Origin: Bacteroidota bacterium
Lineage (GTDB): Bacteria; Bacteroidota; Bacteroidia; J057; JADKCL01
Assembly (NCBI GenBank): GCA_016718825.1
Contig: JADKCL010000003.1
Span: 186,001-250,000 of the forward strand
Length of the DNA stretch: 64,000 bases
Direction of reading: 5' to 3'
This document shows, in pieces, positions 17,071-26,042 of the stretch (positions within the stretch are counted from its first letter, which is position 1; each line of letters starts with the position of its first letter). Under the pieces are notes generated by a model. The model searched no databases. It was not told the DNA's origin and saw only the letters and a list, made by a program, of their open reading frames with translations. The position numbers were made by a program, and so were the translations under genes.

Positions 17071-18330
17071 TCAAGCACGCATGGACTCGACAGGATCCAT
17101 CTTCGAGGCAATGTTTGCTGGGAAGAATCCGGAAACGAGCCCGATCAAGACTGAAATGGCGACGCCGATCATCAATGAACTCCAGGAAGTGACGACGGTG
17201 AACCCTGCGCCAACTTCATTGATGACCCACTGCAGCAAGAGCGTCACGCCAAAGTTCAGTAGCAGGCCAAGCAAACCGCCGAGGAAGCAAAGCAAAACCG
17301 ATTCGAAGAGGAACTGAAACAAAATGAATTCCCTCGTCGCGCCCAATGCTTTTTGCAGACCGATTTCGAACGTGCGCTCCTTGACGGTGCTGAACATGAT
17401 GTTTCCAATGCCAAATCCGCCAACGATAATGGAAAAAAGGCTGATGAAGATGCCGCCGATTTTGAGATAGTCCGTCGCGGAAGAAAAAAGATTCATCAGC
17501 ATTTCGGGACGGTTGATGGCAAAATTATTTTCGGCTTTGGGCCGCAATCCCCTTGCTGAACGCATGAGTCCGATGATTTCATCTTCAACGCGATCGATCA
17601 TCTCCGGACTTGATACTTTCACTTCAATCATCTTGTCGACGGATTGACTGCGCATGTCAAACAGCCGCTGACCAAAAGAATAAGGCACAAAAACGATGTC
17701 ATCGGGGGAGGAACCAAAGACATTTGTCCCTGCCAATGCGGAAACGCCCACGACGCGTACCGGCTTACCTTTGATCATCACCTCTTTCCCAAGCGGATTG
17801 GTTTCAGGAAAAAGTTGCTTTGCGACGTTGTTGCCAATCACGCAAACCGCCCGCCCCCCATCCACCTCGACCTCGTTGAAGGGCCTTCCGGCACCCAATT
17901 CAAGGCTATTGATCAAAAAATAATCGTACGTGATCGACCTCACGGCCACCGGCTTGATTTCCCGATGTTTGTACTTGACAGTTTGCCATCCGATCCGCGC
18001 TTCATAAGCCACGCCGTCGACATGATCGAGGCCATTTTTGACCTTGACAAACTCATTGTAAGTGGCCATCGGGCGCTGTACATACTTCTGCCAATTGCTC
18101 ATGGCATCGTTGGTCCAGGGAAAATGATGGACAAACAATACGCTGTTACCCAATTCGCTGAGGTTCTTGTTGAGGCTGAATGTGAGCGAGTTGACCAGTG
18201 TGAAGATGATCGTAATGGCAAAAATACCAATCGAAACACCGAGCATCGTGAGGAGCGTACGCAGCTTGTTGGAGATCAAGGAACTGATCCCAATTTGCAT
18301 ACCTTCGATCATCAAAGCCAATCGCTTCAT
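17071..18330 (-). CDS. ABC transporter permease, MacB/FtsX type
   Basis: Protein of 419 residues with the MacB layout: one N-terminal membrane segment (about residues 20-45), a large periplasmic MacB-PCD domain (about 45-270), and three C-terminal membrane segments in the FtsX domain (about 285-405), including GGFGIGNIMFSTVKERTFEI, the coupling motif facing the ATPase. Such permeases act in export or mechanotransmission rather than import. No ATPase gene is adjacent; the LolD-like ATPase at 35025 is 17 kb away. ATG 18330 (MKRLALMIEGMQIG) is preferred over an upstream ATG in a non-conserved stretch. Confidence 0.87.
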   Translation of the reverse strand: MKRLALMIEGMQIGISSLISNKLRTLLTMLGVSIGIFAITIIFTLVNSLTFSLNKNLSELGNSVLFVHHFPWTNDAMSNWQKYVQRPMATYNEFVKVKNGLDHVDGVAYEARIGWQTVKYKHREIKPVAVRSITYDYFLINSLELGAGRPFNEVEVDGGRAVCVIGNNVAKQLFPETNPLGKEVMIKGKPVRVVGVSALAGTNVFGSSPDDIVFVPYSFGQRLFDMRSQSVDKMIEVKVSSPEMIDRVEDEIIGLMRSARGLRPKAENNFAINRPEMLMNLFSSATDYLKIGGIFISLFSIIVGGFGIGNIMFSTVKERTFEIGLQKALGATREFILFQFLFESVLLCFLGGLLGLLLNFGVTLLLQWVINEVGAGFTVVTSWSSLMIGVAISVLIGLVSGFFPANIASKMDPVESMRA

Positions 18331-18474
18331 CAGGGTAAAACTAACAAAACTCCATTCGAAATGAAGCATGAAGATGGCTGGAATGCGTCCCTGTTTTTCA
18401 AGTCTGATTCGAAACCCTGCATTTCCGATTCATCAAGCCAGAATTTGCCATCAAAAAATAGATGCAAGTTTATT

Positions 18475-18505
18475 TTGGCAAACCGCCATTCAGCGTATAA
18501 CTTTG
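18475..18505 (+). promoter_or_regulatory. Promoter of queA-ispD (TTG-N20-TAACTTTG)
   Basis: TTG at 18475-18477 and TAACTTTG at 18498-18505 with a 20-base spacer fit the Bacteroidota housekeeping promoter. It ends 20 bases before the queA ATG. Confidence 0.75.
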
Positions 18506-18525
18506 CGGATTCATTTTAGGACTGT

Positions 18526-19575
18526 ATGAAGCTCTCCGAATTTTCTGTAGAAATTCCAGATTCACTGATCGCCAATTATCCAACGGAACCCCGCGACGGG
18601 TGCCGGTTGATGGTCTGTCATTTGAAGGACAAGCGCATCGAGCATAGGACCTTCAGGGACATCTTGGAGTACTTTGACGAAGGCGATGTCATGATCCTCA
18701 ACGACACCAAGGTGTTTCCTGCGCGCCTTCTCGGCAAAAAGGAAAAAACCGGTGCCTCGATCGAGGTATTCCTCCTCAGGGAATTGAACAAGCGTGCCAA
18801 ACTTTGGGACGTCTTGGTCGATCCAGCGCGCAAAATTCGTGTCGGAAATAAACTGTTCTTCGGTGAGAATGAACTTGTTGCCGAAGTTGTTGACAATACG
18901 ACTTCAAGAGGCCGCACGATTCGCTTCCTGTTTGACGGAACTGACGAGGAGTTGAATCAGATGATTGACACTCTCGGTAAAACGCCGATTCCTCCCTACA
19001 TCAGCAGGGAAGTTGAGGACCGCGACCGTGATGATTATCAGACAATTTACGCCAAACATGTTGGCGCAGTTGCAGCACCCACCGCAGGTCTGCACTTCAC
19101 AAGGGAGCTTCTGAAGCGCTTCGAATTGAAGGGTGTCGAGCAGGTGCAAATCACGCTCCACACGGGCTTGGGCACCTTCCAACCTGTCGAAGTTGAAGAT
19201 CTGAGCAAACACCGCATGGACTCGGAGTATTTCGAGATCGATGAGAAGATTTGCGAGATCGTGAATGCTGCCAAAGTGCGTCGCAACAAAGTGCTTGCCG
19301 TCGGCACTACTACCATGCGTGCCTTGGAAAGTTCGGTATCAGCGGGCAGAATGCTGAAACCACAAAAAGGATGGACCGACCGGTTCATCTATCCACCTTA
19401 TGATTTCAACATCGCCAACGCGATGCTCACGAACTTCCACCGTCCAAAATCGACTTTGATGATGATGGTTTCGGCCTTTATGGGCTACGACTTCATGATG
19501 AAATGCTACGAAGAGGCGGTCAAGGAAGAATATCGTTTCTTCAGCTATGGCGACGCCATGCTGATCATCGACTAA
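18526..19575 (+). CDS. queA: S-adenosylmethionine:tRNA ribosyltransferase-isomerase
   Basis: QueA moves the ribosyl part of SAM onto preQ1-tRNA to form epoxyqueuosine. The 349 residues span the whole family: [20 protein letters not shown] at the start, [36 protein letters not shown] (about residue 180), [11 protein letters not shown], and the C-terminal [18 protein letters not shown]. It is preceded by a clear promoter and followed after 3 bases by ispD, so the two genes are probably co-transcribed. Confidence 0.96.
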   Translation: MKLSEFSVEIPDSLIANYPTEPRDGCRLMVCHLKDKRIEHRTFRDILEYFDEGDVMILNDTKVFPARLLGKKEKTGASIEVFLLRELNKRAKLWDVLVDPARKIRVGNKLFFGENELVAEVVDNTTSRGRTIRFLFDGTDEELNQMIDTLGKTPIPPYISREVEDRDRDDYQTIYAKHVGAVAAPTAGLHFTRELLKRFELKGVEQVQITLHTGLGTFQPVEVEDLSKHRMDSEYFEIDEKICEIVNAAKVRRNKVLAVGTTTMRALESSVSAGRMLKPQKGWTDRFIYPPYDFNIANAMLTNFHRPKSTLMMMVSAFMGYDFMMKCYEEAVKEEYRFFSYGDAMLIID

Positions 19576-19578
19576 AAG

Positions 19579-20301
19579 ATGGCCGCTGCAGCCATCTCCC
19601 CTGTTCAGAAGTTTGCCTTGGTGGTTGCGGGCGGTACGGGTACGCGCATGGGCGCGGGTATGCCCAAGCAAATGCTGCCCCTCAAAGAACGCGCAGTTTT
19701 AGCGCATACGCTGGATCGATTTTTGTCGTTTGATCCTGAAATTCAGATTGTTTCTGTATTGCATCCATCTTTGGCAGACAGTTGGTCTGCCTTTCTGGAT
19801 TGGCATTTTGGGGCCGTCGAAAGTCCACGTTTGCATATTTGTCTCGGCGGGGCAGAGCGTAGCGAGTCCGTTCAAAACGGTCTTCATCAAATTCGTGATA
19901 TGGTTGGCGAAGGCCGGGCATTGGTTGCGATTCATGACGGCGTTCGGCCATTTGTGAACCATCGGATACTCTCTGAAGGTTTTGCCTTGGCCGAGGAAAA
20001 AGGAAATGCTGTTGCCGTGGTCCCCGTCAAATCATCGATGCGCATGAAGACGGAAAATGGCAGCAAGGCCGTCGAAAGGGATCTCTTTTACCATGTACAA
20101 ACGCCTCAAATCTTCTTTCTCGACGAAATCCTGACTTGCTACAACGAGCGCGGGAATGCCATTTTTACCGACGATGCCAGTTTGGCAGAATCGCAAGGAA
20201 TGACCATTCAAATGTACTTGGGTAGCTATGACAACCTGAAAATCACCACGCCTGAAGACCTTTTGCTTGCAGAGCGCCTGCTGGAGCGCGGCGACTGGTA
20301 A
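19579..20301 (+). CDS. ispD: 2-C-methyl-D-erythritol 4-phosphate cytidylyltransferase
   Basis: MEP pathway enzyme making CDP-methylerythritol. The N-terminal nucleotide-binding loop VVAGGTGTRMGAGMPKQML is clear (residues 14-32), with VAIHDGVRPFV around 114-124 and the C-terminal substrate region KITTPEDLLLAERLL. Length 240 residues is typical, and no fused IspF domain is present. ATG lies 3 bases after the queA stop. With ispE (12713) and idi (41659) it shows that this organism makes IPP by the MEP route. Confidence 0.95.
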   Translation: MAAAAISPVQKFALVVAGGTGTRMGAGMPKQMLPLKERAVLAHTLDRFLSFDPEIQIVSVLHPSLADSWSAFLDWHFGAVESPRLHICLGGAERSESVQNGLHQIRDMVGEGRALVAIHDGVRPFVNHRILSEGFALAEEKGNAVAVVPVKSSMRMKTENGSKAVERDLFYHVQTPQIFFLDEILTCYNERGNAIFTDDASLAESQGMTIQMYLGSYDNLKITTPEDLLLAERLLERGDW

Positions 20302-20303
20302 GC

Positions 20304-20340
20304 AAAAAGGTCCGACATTACGTCAGACCCTTTGTTATTT
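20304..20340. terminator. Hairpin terminator between ispD and the HMA-protein gene
   Basis: GGTCCGAC (20309-20316) pairs with GTCAGACC (20322-20329) with one mismatch around a 5-base loop, flanked by an A run on the left and TTT on the right. This placement suits termination in both directions between convergent genes. Confidence 0.7.
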
Positions 20341-20362
20341 CCATCAAGCTGCAAGCAGCCTT

Positions 20363-20941
20363 TCATTCATCTGAATCATCCTCTTCCAAATCCTCATCCA
20401 CTCCAGGGATCAGGTCATCGTCGCCGCCATTGACAAACGTGGAGAGATCTTCATCTTCTTCAAGTTCTTCGTTCAACAGGTCAAGATCGTCATCATCGGA
20501 GGAGCCAACAATCTCGAACGCGTCTGGGTTTTCCCAGTCCGTATCCGTTTCCAGTCCTTCAATGTCATCCAATTCAAGGTCTTCGACCTCTTCATTGGCT
20601 TGATCTCCACGCATGCCACCACGGGCACACTCGGGCAGGCTCGCACCCGCGTCGCGTGTGAAGTCGCCAGCATCATAACCTTTCAAGCTCAACTCAAGCT
20701 GCATGTCGATCACACTCGCTGCCACGGGATCAAAATCCACGGTGAGCATGGAGGAGTTGGGGTCAAATTTCGCGGAACGCACGCCATCCAAACCCTTCAC
20801 AACCCCGAGAATGCGGTCAGCTCCACAAGCCATACATGGCCCGGAAACCTTGAAAACTGCTTGCTTTTGGGCAAAAACCCCGCCAGCCAACACGAATCCA
20901 AAAAAGCCCCAAACCAACGATTTTCTCAAAAAGGCACCCAT
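20363..20941 (-). CDS. Secreted heavy-metal-associated (HMA) domain protein with long acidic tail
   Basis: Protein of 192 residues. A signal peptide (about residues 1-24, ending VFAQ) is followed by an HMA fold at about 26-95 with the metal-binding motif GPCMACGADR, so two Cys spaced C-x-x-C bind Cu(I) or Zn(II). From about residue 110 the protein is almost wholly Asp/Glu-rich low-complexity sequence. HMA proteins with CMAC-type sites are periplasmic copper-handling or MerP-like proteins; the roughly 80-residue acidic tail is unusual and might bind Ca2+ or further metal. A possible promoter lies on the minus strand at 20960-20989 (TTTG-N18-TATATTCG). Confidence 0.75.
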   Translation of the reverse strand: MGAFLRKSLVWGFFGFVLAGGVFAQKQAVFKVSGPCMACGADRILGVVKGLDGVRSAKFDPNSSMLTVDFDPVAASVIDMQLELSLKGYDAGDFTRDAGASLPECARGGMRGDQANEEVEDLELDDIEGLETDTDWENPDAFEIVGSSDDDDLDLLNEELEEDEDLSTFVNGGDDDLIPGVDEDLEEDDSDE

Positions 20942-21244
20942 TTCCTAGTAATTGATTGACGAATATAGGTAGAATTTGAATTTATCAAACAAATAACGCG
21001 CCAAAACAAGGCTCCGCTCCCATCGAATTGATCCACAAGATTTCCACGGATCCTCGGAAGCATAGAATTCTGGGAAATTGAGGCCTCTTAGCATTCGAAA
21101 GGCCAAAAAAATTCGGTATCTTTGGCGACACCCAGCAACTTTTAGGTGTCTTGGGGGTTTTACATTCATGTTTTAATCCGGCAAATACGGATACTGTTGG
21201 CAACGCTTCCCGGAAGCCGCGCCTTGCAACGCAAATAGCAAGAG
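20942..21244. other. Divergent intergenic region before ftsY
   Basis: About 300 bases between divergent genes. It holds the possible minus-strand promoter of the HMA gene and a plus-strand TATCTTTG box (21117-21124) directly followed by a small hairpin, GACACC (21127-21132) with GGTGTC (21145-21150). The box lacks a clear -33 partner. If used, ftsY would have a leader of about 115 bases. No coding frame is supported. Confidence 0.45.
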
Positions 21245-22219
21245 ATGGGCATTTTTGGTTTCTTCAGCAAGAAGGAAAACAAGGAAAATCTTGATCAGGG
21301 GCTTGAAAAAACCAAGACCTCCTTTTTTTCAAAGATAAGCAAGGCTTTGGTCGGCAAATCCCGTATCGACGAGGAAGTGCTCGACGAATTGGAGGACGTC
21401 CTGATTGCCAGCGACGTCGGTGTTGATACAACGATCAAGATCATCGAGCGCATCCGCGTGCGTGTCGCGAAGGAGAAATATACCAGTACCAACGAGCTTG
21501 ATTTCCTCCTGCGCGATGAAATCGCCAAGATGCTGGAAGAGAATCAACAGAAGTCGGATGCGGACTTCATGGTTCCAAAGATTGTCGAAAACGGGGTCAA
21601 AAAGCCGTATATCATCATGGTGGTCGGCGTGAATGGCGTGGGTAAAACCACCACCATCGGAAAACTTGCCCATCAATTTAAACAACGCGGATACAGCGTC
21701 GTCTTGGGCGCAGCGGATACTTTCAGGGCTGCCGCCGTCGATCAACTCAAGATTTGGAGCAACCGTGTCGGCGTCCCGATTGTGGAACGCGGCATGAATG
21801 TGAATCCCTCCTCGGTAGCTTTTGATGCCGTGGCTGAAGGAATGAAGATGGATGCCGACGTGGTGATCATCGACACCGCAGGGCGTTTGCAGACCAAGCT
21901 GAATTTGATGGCTGAGCTATCCAATATCAAGCGGGCAATGGCAAAACCCTTGGCTTCCGCGCCGCACGAGGTTTTGCTCGTGCTCGATGCCTCTACCGGT
22001 CAGAATGCCATCATGCAGGCCAAGGCCTTTACAGAGGCTACCGAGGTGACGGCACTTGCCCTCACAAAGTTGGATGGCACTGCAAAAGGCGGTGTTGTGA
22101 TCGGCATTTGTGACCAATTTCGCATTCCAGTACGCTACATCGGCGTAGGCGAAGGCATGGACCACTTGCAAGTTTTCCAGCCCAAAGAATTTGTGGATTC
22201 GATGTTCAAAGGCAACTGA
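21245..22219 (+). CDS. ftsY: Signal recognition particle receptor FtsY
   Basis: SRP GTPase of 324 residues that docks ribosome-nascent chain complexes at the membrane. The N domain occupies about residues 20-110. The G domain shows VGVNGVGKTTTIGKLA (P-loop, about 127-142), GAADTFRAAAVDQL, VIIDTAGRLQTK, and LTKLDGTAKGGV. The acidic A domain of proteobacterial FtsY is almost absent, as is usual in Bacteroidota; instead the N-terminus has a short amphipathic MGIFGFFSKK. Confidence 0.97.
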   Translation: MGIFGFFSKKENKENLDQGLEKTKTSFFSKISKALVGKSRIDEEVLDELEDVLIASDVGVDTTIKIIERIRVRVAKEKYTSTNELDFLLRDEIAKMLEENQQKSDADFMVPKIVENGVKKPYIIMVVGVNGVGKTTTIGKLAHQFKQRGYSVVLGAADTFRAAAVDQLKIWSNRVGVPIVERGMNVNPSSVAFDAVAEGMKMDADVVIIDTAGRLQTKLNLMAELSNIKRAMAKPLASAPHEVLLVLDASTGQNAIMQAKAFTEATEVTALALTKLDGTAKGGVVIGICDQFRIPVRYIGVGEGMDHLQVFQPKEFVDSMFKGN

Positions 22220-22333
22220 CCGCTTTTGGAAGGTCATCTTTCGAATGGTTACCACGGCAATACGCCACCCAAAACCCAACGCACCGATTCCTCCAACCCT
22301 TAATTTTGTGGCAGGAAAGGCCAATTTGCAGTC

Positions 22334-23635
22334 ATGAAGACAAAAGCGCTCAAAAAGGACAAAGTCAATATCATCACCCTCGGGTGTTCCAAAAATATCG
22401 TGGACAGCGAAGTCATGCTCACTCAATTACGCGGCAATGACATCGACGCTTCCCATGAAACCGATACACCGGCCAATATTGTTATCATCAATACTTGCGG
22501 GTTTATCGACCGCGCCAAGGAGGAGTCCATCAATACCATCCTTGACTACGTGCAACGCAAAGAGGCCGGAGAAATCGAAAAGGTATTCGTAACCGGCTGT
22601 CTTTCACAGCGCTACAAAGATGATCTGACAGCAGAAATTCCCAATGTCGACGCTTGGTTTGGCACCATGGAGTTGCCCGCATTGCTGCACAAATTTAACG
22701 CGGACTATAAAAATGAACTTGTTGGCGAGCGCATCATCACAACCGATGCCCACTTTGCCTACCTCAAAATTGCAGAAGGCTGTGACCGCCCCTGCTCTTT
22801 TTGCGCGATTCCGTTGATGCGTGGCAAGCACAAAAGCCGCACGATCGAGGATTTGGTCAAAGAGGCCGAATGGTTGGCCAAGCGCGGCGTCAAGGAATTG
22901 ATGTTGATCGCCCAAGATTTGACCTTCTATGGTTTGGACCTTTACAAGGAACGCAAACTCGACGTGTTGCTGGAGAAACTGTCGGATGTGAAAGGCATCG
23001 AATGGATTCGACTTCATTACGCCTACCCTGCCGGCTTTCCAACCGAGATTTTGCGCGTCATGCGGGAACGTGACAACATTTGCAAATACCTGGACATGCC
23101 CCTGCAGCATGTTTCTGACAGGATGCTCAAGGCCATGCGGCGCGGCATCAACAGGGAGAAAACGATCGCTTTGATCAATAAAATTCGGGAAGAAGTCCCC
23201 GGAATCGCAATTCGGACCACATTGATCGCAGGATATCCCGGAGAAACCGAGGAGGATTTCCAAGATTTATTGGCCTTTGTGAAGGAAATGCGATTCAACC
23301 GACTTGGCGTATTTGAATACTCCCACGAGGAAAATACCCACGCCTATGAATTCGATGACGATGTGCCGGCAGAAGTAAAGGAATTCCGGGTGGCGACCAT
23401 CATGGCGGCACAGCAGGATATTTCCTTTGACCTCAACAGCGAAATGATGGGGAAACGCCTGAAAGTAATCATTGACCGCCGCGAGGGAGAGTATTGGATC
23501 GGCCGCACAGAATTTGATTCGCCAGAAGTGGACAACGAGGTTTTGATCACAGGCGAAGTTCCAGCCATCGGCGAATTTTGTATGGTTGAAATCTTTGACA
23601 CTGCAGAATTCGATTTGTTTGGCCAGGTTGTTTGA
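22334..23635 (+). CDS. rimO: Ribosomal protein S12 methylthiotransferase RimO
   Basis: Radical-SAM enzyme of 433 residues that methylthiolates a conserved Asp of ribosomal protein S12. N-terminal UPF0004 domain with three Cys (LGCSKN, NTCGF, GCLSQR) for the auxiliary cluster, radical-SAM motif CDRPCSFCAIP (about residues 153-163), and a C-terminal TRAM domain (about 370-433). A TAATTTTG box at 22301-22308 lies 25 bases before the ATG. It starts a tight plus-strand run that continues through the GWxTD, DUF445, bshC and fau genes. Confidence 0.95.
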   Translation: MKTKALKKDKVNIITLGCSKNIVDSEVMLTQLRGNDIDASHETDTPANIVIINTCGFIDRAKEESINTILDYVQRKEAGEIEKVFVTGCLSQRYKDDLTAEIPNVDAWFGTMELPALLHKFNADYKNELVGERIITTDAHFAYLKIAEGCDRPCSFCAIPLMRGKHKSRTIEDLVKEAEWLAKRGVKELMLIAQDLTFYGLDLYKERKLDVLLEKLSDVKGIEWIRLHYAYPAGFPTEILRVMRERDNICKYLDMPLQHVSDRMLKAMRRGINREKTIALINKIREEVPGIAIRTTLIAGYPGETEEDFQDLLAFVKEMRFNRLGVFEYSHEENTHAYEFDDDVPAEVKEFRVATIMAAQQDISFDLNSEMMGKRLKVIIDRREGEYWIGRTEFDSPEVDNEVLITGEVPAIGEFCMVEIFDTAEFDLFGQVV

Positions 23636-23637
23636 AA

Positions 23638-24891
23638 ATGAACAGGTTACAGCCATACCTCCAGCGTAAAATCGCGACTTGGTTGGCGGTAATGACAGGC
23701 TGTTTCTGGTTCCAACCCCTTGCTGCCCACCCTCAGTTCAATGCCTCCTGCATCAACCTGAGACAAGGCCTCGACAATACTGCGATTTACCTGCGCCTTG
23801 AACCATCGTTGTTTCACATTGATCCACAAACGGGAAATTTATCGACGGACCTTTTGATGCGGATCAGTTTCCGCAAGATGCCGGAAGGGAGAATGGTATT
23901 GGTGCGCCAGAAATCGCTGAATTTCAGCCATGATTTCCTTTCTGGCGAGGATCCATTCTTCTACGCTTTCACCATGGCCGTGCCGCCAGGTATTTATGAA
24001 GTATGGCTGGAGATAGAAGACCATCGCACACGACGCACATTCGCAGAGCCCATCCCCTACCAATGCAGGGATCTTGATGCCAATGTCGCCATCTCCGATC
24101 CGCTGCTTGTGCAAGAATTTGGGGATATTCTTGCGCCGCAGCCGCTTCTTGGTGACCACTTCACCTCCGTTCCTGACAAACTGAGCATGACTGCTTTTGT
24201 CTACACCCGTTTGCCGGACTTCTACCGCGCCAAGGCTGTACTCTATTTGCGCCAAAACAGCGTCGTAGCCGGACCGACTGATGCTGAACAAAGCCACTCA
24301 AGTCAGTACCTCACCATGAATCAGATGAATGCCGTCGTCGATGCACGCAACGGAATGGCCATGTTGCGGCACGAGCTCGACCTTGCCGAATTGCCGCATG
24401 GCGAATATTTGCTGGAACTGTACCTGTTCAAGGAGGATTCATTGGTGGCAGAGGCAGCACGGAGCTTTTTTATCGATTGGAAACGCCTCCGGGATGTCTT
24501 CGGGGATCTGAACGCTGCGATCGACAAAATGATCTGGATTGCCTCCCCAGAAAAAATCGAGTATTTGAAGTCATTCAAAGATGCTGACGATCAGCAACAA
24601 GCATTTCTTGACTTTTGGGAAGAACGGTCAAATCCCAGCCAAGAAACTGCTGTAGATGCCATCGAACGGTATTTTTCGAGGATCTTCTACGCGAATGAGA
24701 ACTTCAATGAGGGCATTCCCGGCTGGCAAACGGATCGCGGAAAAACGTTGACACTTTATGGGACACCCGACCATCAAAGCAGCATGAAGTTCAATGGCAA
24801 GCTGTATGAAGCATGGACCTATTCCCGCTGGGGAATGAAATTTCTCTTTCGCAACGATGATGGCAAGATGCACAAGGTCGAGATTGGTTAA
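23638..24891 (+). CDS. GWxTD domain-containing secreted protein
   Basis: Protein of 417 residues starting 2 bases after rimO. Signal peptide at about residues 1-31, then a beta-rich region, and a C-terminal GWxTD domain (from about residue 310) with FYANENFNEGIPGWQTDRGK and LYGTPDH. GWxTD proteins are known mainly from Bacteroidota and related phyla; they are exported and of unknown function. The ATG at 23638 is preferred over a TTG two codons earlier that overlaps the rimO stop. Confidence 0.82.
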   Translation: MNRLQPYLQRKIATWLAVMTGCFWFQPLAAHPQFNASCINLRQGLDNTAIYLRLEPSLFHIDPQTGNLSTDLLMRISFRKMPEGRMVLVRQKSLNFSHDFLSGEDPFFYAFTMAVPPGIYEVWLEIEDHRTRRTFAEPIPYQCRDLDANVAISDPLLVQEFGDILAPQPLLGDHFTSVPDKLSMTAFVYTRLPDFYRAKAVLYLRQNSVVAGPTDAEQSHSSQYLTMNQMNAVVDARNGMAMLRHELDLAELPHGEYLLELYLFKEDSLVAEAARSFFIDWKRLRDVFGDLNAAIDKMIWIASPEKIEYLKSFKDADDQQQAFLDFWEERSNPSQETAVDAIERYFSRIFYANENFNEGIPGWQTDRGKTLTLYGTPDHQSSMKFNGKLYEAWTYSRWGMKFLFRNDDGKMHKVEIG

Positions 24892-24913
24892 CTTTGCACA
24901 ATTGATTGATAGC

Positions 24914-24921
24914 GAAGGAGG
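24914..24921 (+). promoter_or_regulatory. Shine-Dalgarno site GAAGGAGG deciding the DUF445 start
   Basis: GAAGGAGG lies 8 bases before ATG 24930, an optimal spacing. Most genes in the window lack such a site. It supports ATG 24930 over the TTG at 24906, which lies upstream of the site. Confidence 0.7.
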
Positions 24922-24929
24922 ATTTGAAG

Positions 24930-26042
24930 ATGTTCAAAAAGTATTTTCAGAAGCATTTCCAGTTTGACAGCATCTTTAAGGGTCCGCCAACTGCTGAGGA
25001 GCAGGCCTTTATCGCCAAACGCAAACGGAAGCTCGGGTTTTTCATCTTTTTGCAGTTCCTCAGACTTTTACCTATCGGCTGCGGGGTTGCTTTCGGGATT
25101 TCCTTCTTTTGGGATTTTGGCAAAGATGATCACATCACCGTTTTGGGGCAGGTGTTGGAGATGAACGCCATTATCCGAATGATTTCAGTGAGTGGATTGA
25201 TCGGATTTGGCACCAACTGGGTGGCGGTGAAGATGCTTTTCAAACCAGTTTTCAAGCGTCCCATTTGGGGACAAGGTTTGATTCCAGCGCATAAGGAGCG
25301 TATCGTCTGGCAAATGGCGGGCGGAATTCACAAACACATCCTCAATGAGGAACTGATTCGGGAACGCATTCATGACTCGGGTTTGATTCCCAAAATCAAC
25401 CAAATCCTGATTCGAGGAGTTGAAAACTTGCTGGATGACGAGGAATTCAGCCGTGAAATCAAGGCTGTCGCCTACACTTATGTGAAGCGAAGTCTCGCAA
25501 AACCAGAAACACGGGAGCGGTTTGCGGGCATTATTGATGAGAAACTGGATGAGAATCTCAAAGGAGGCATCTCAGGATTCGTTTTTCAAGCCTATAAGAA
25601 ACTGAACCGCAGGGAATACCAAGCGGTGATCGACAACATCTTGAACCGTGTACCGGGAACGGTGGTCAACGTGATCGAGGAAGTCGAGGATGAACGCGAA
25701 TCGATTGCCGAGGCCATTCGTGCGCGTGAGAAGGACATGGAGCAATTTATTCTCAAGTTGGTCCTCGATGTACTTGACCGCATCGATATCCGGACTTTGT
25801 TGAGCAAACAAATGGCGCATTTTGACGAAGCGAAATTGGAAAACCTCATCTGGAGCGCTACCAACGAGCAATTGCTCTACATCGAATACCTCGGTACCCT
25901 TTTGGGCATCTTCGGCGGATTGTTGATCTGGCAACCCATTGTGATGGGAATCCTTTTTGTTGCCGTTTTTGTGACGCTCTTTTTGCTCGACATCGTTTTG
26001 CATCACCTCAAAAGAAATAACATTGGCAGCCGAAAAGCGTGA
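24930..26042 (+). CDS. DUF445 family membrane protein
   Basis: Protein of 370 residues. Two hydrophobic segments flank an N-terminal basic region (about residues 30-55 and 75-90), the family block FGTNWVAVKMLFKPVFKRP and GQGLIPAHKERIVWQMA follow (about 90-130), then a long helical charged region, and a C-terminal double membrane span (about 320-360). DUF445 proteins are membrane proteins of unknown function. The last 20 bases overlap the bshC start, so the genes are coupled. Confidence 0.85.
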   Translation: MFKKYFQKHFQFDSIFKGPPTAEEQAFIAKRKRKLGFFIFLQFLRLLPIGCGVAFGISFFWDFGKDDHITVLGQVLEMNAIIRMISVSGLIGFGTNWVAVKMLFKPVFKRPIWGQGLIPAHKERIVWQMAGGIHKHILNEELIRERIHDSGLIPKINQILIRGVENLLDDEEFSREIKAVAYTYVKRSLAKPETRERFAGIIDEKLDENLKGGISGFVFQAYKKLNRREYQAVIDNILNRVPGTVVNVIEEVEDERESIAEAIRAREKDMEQFILKLVLDVLDRIDIRTLLSKQMAHFDEAKLENLIWSATNEQLLYIEYLGTLLGIFGGLLIWQPIVMGILFVAVFVTLFLLDIVLHHLKRNNIGSRKA

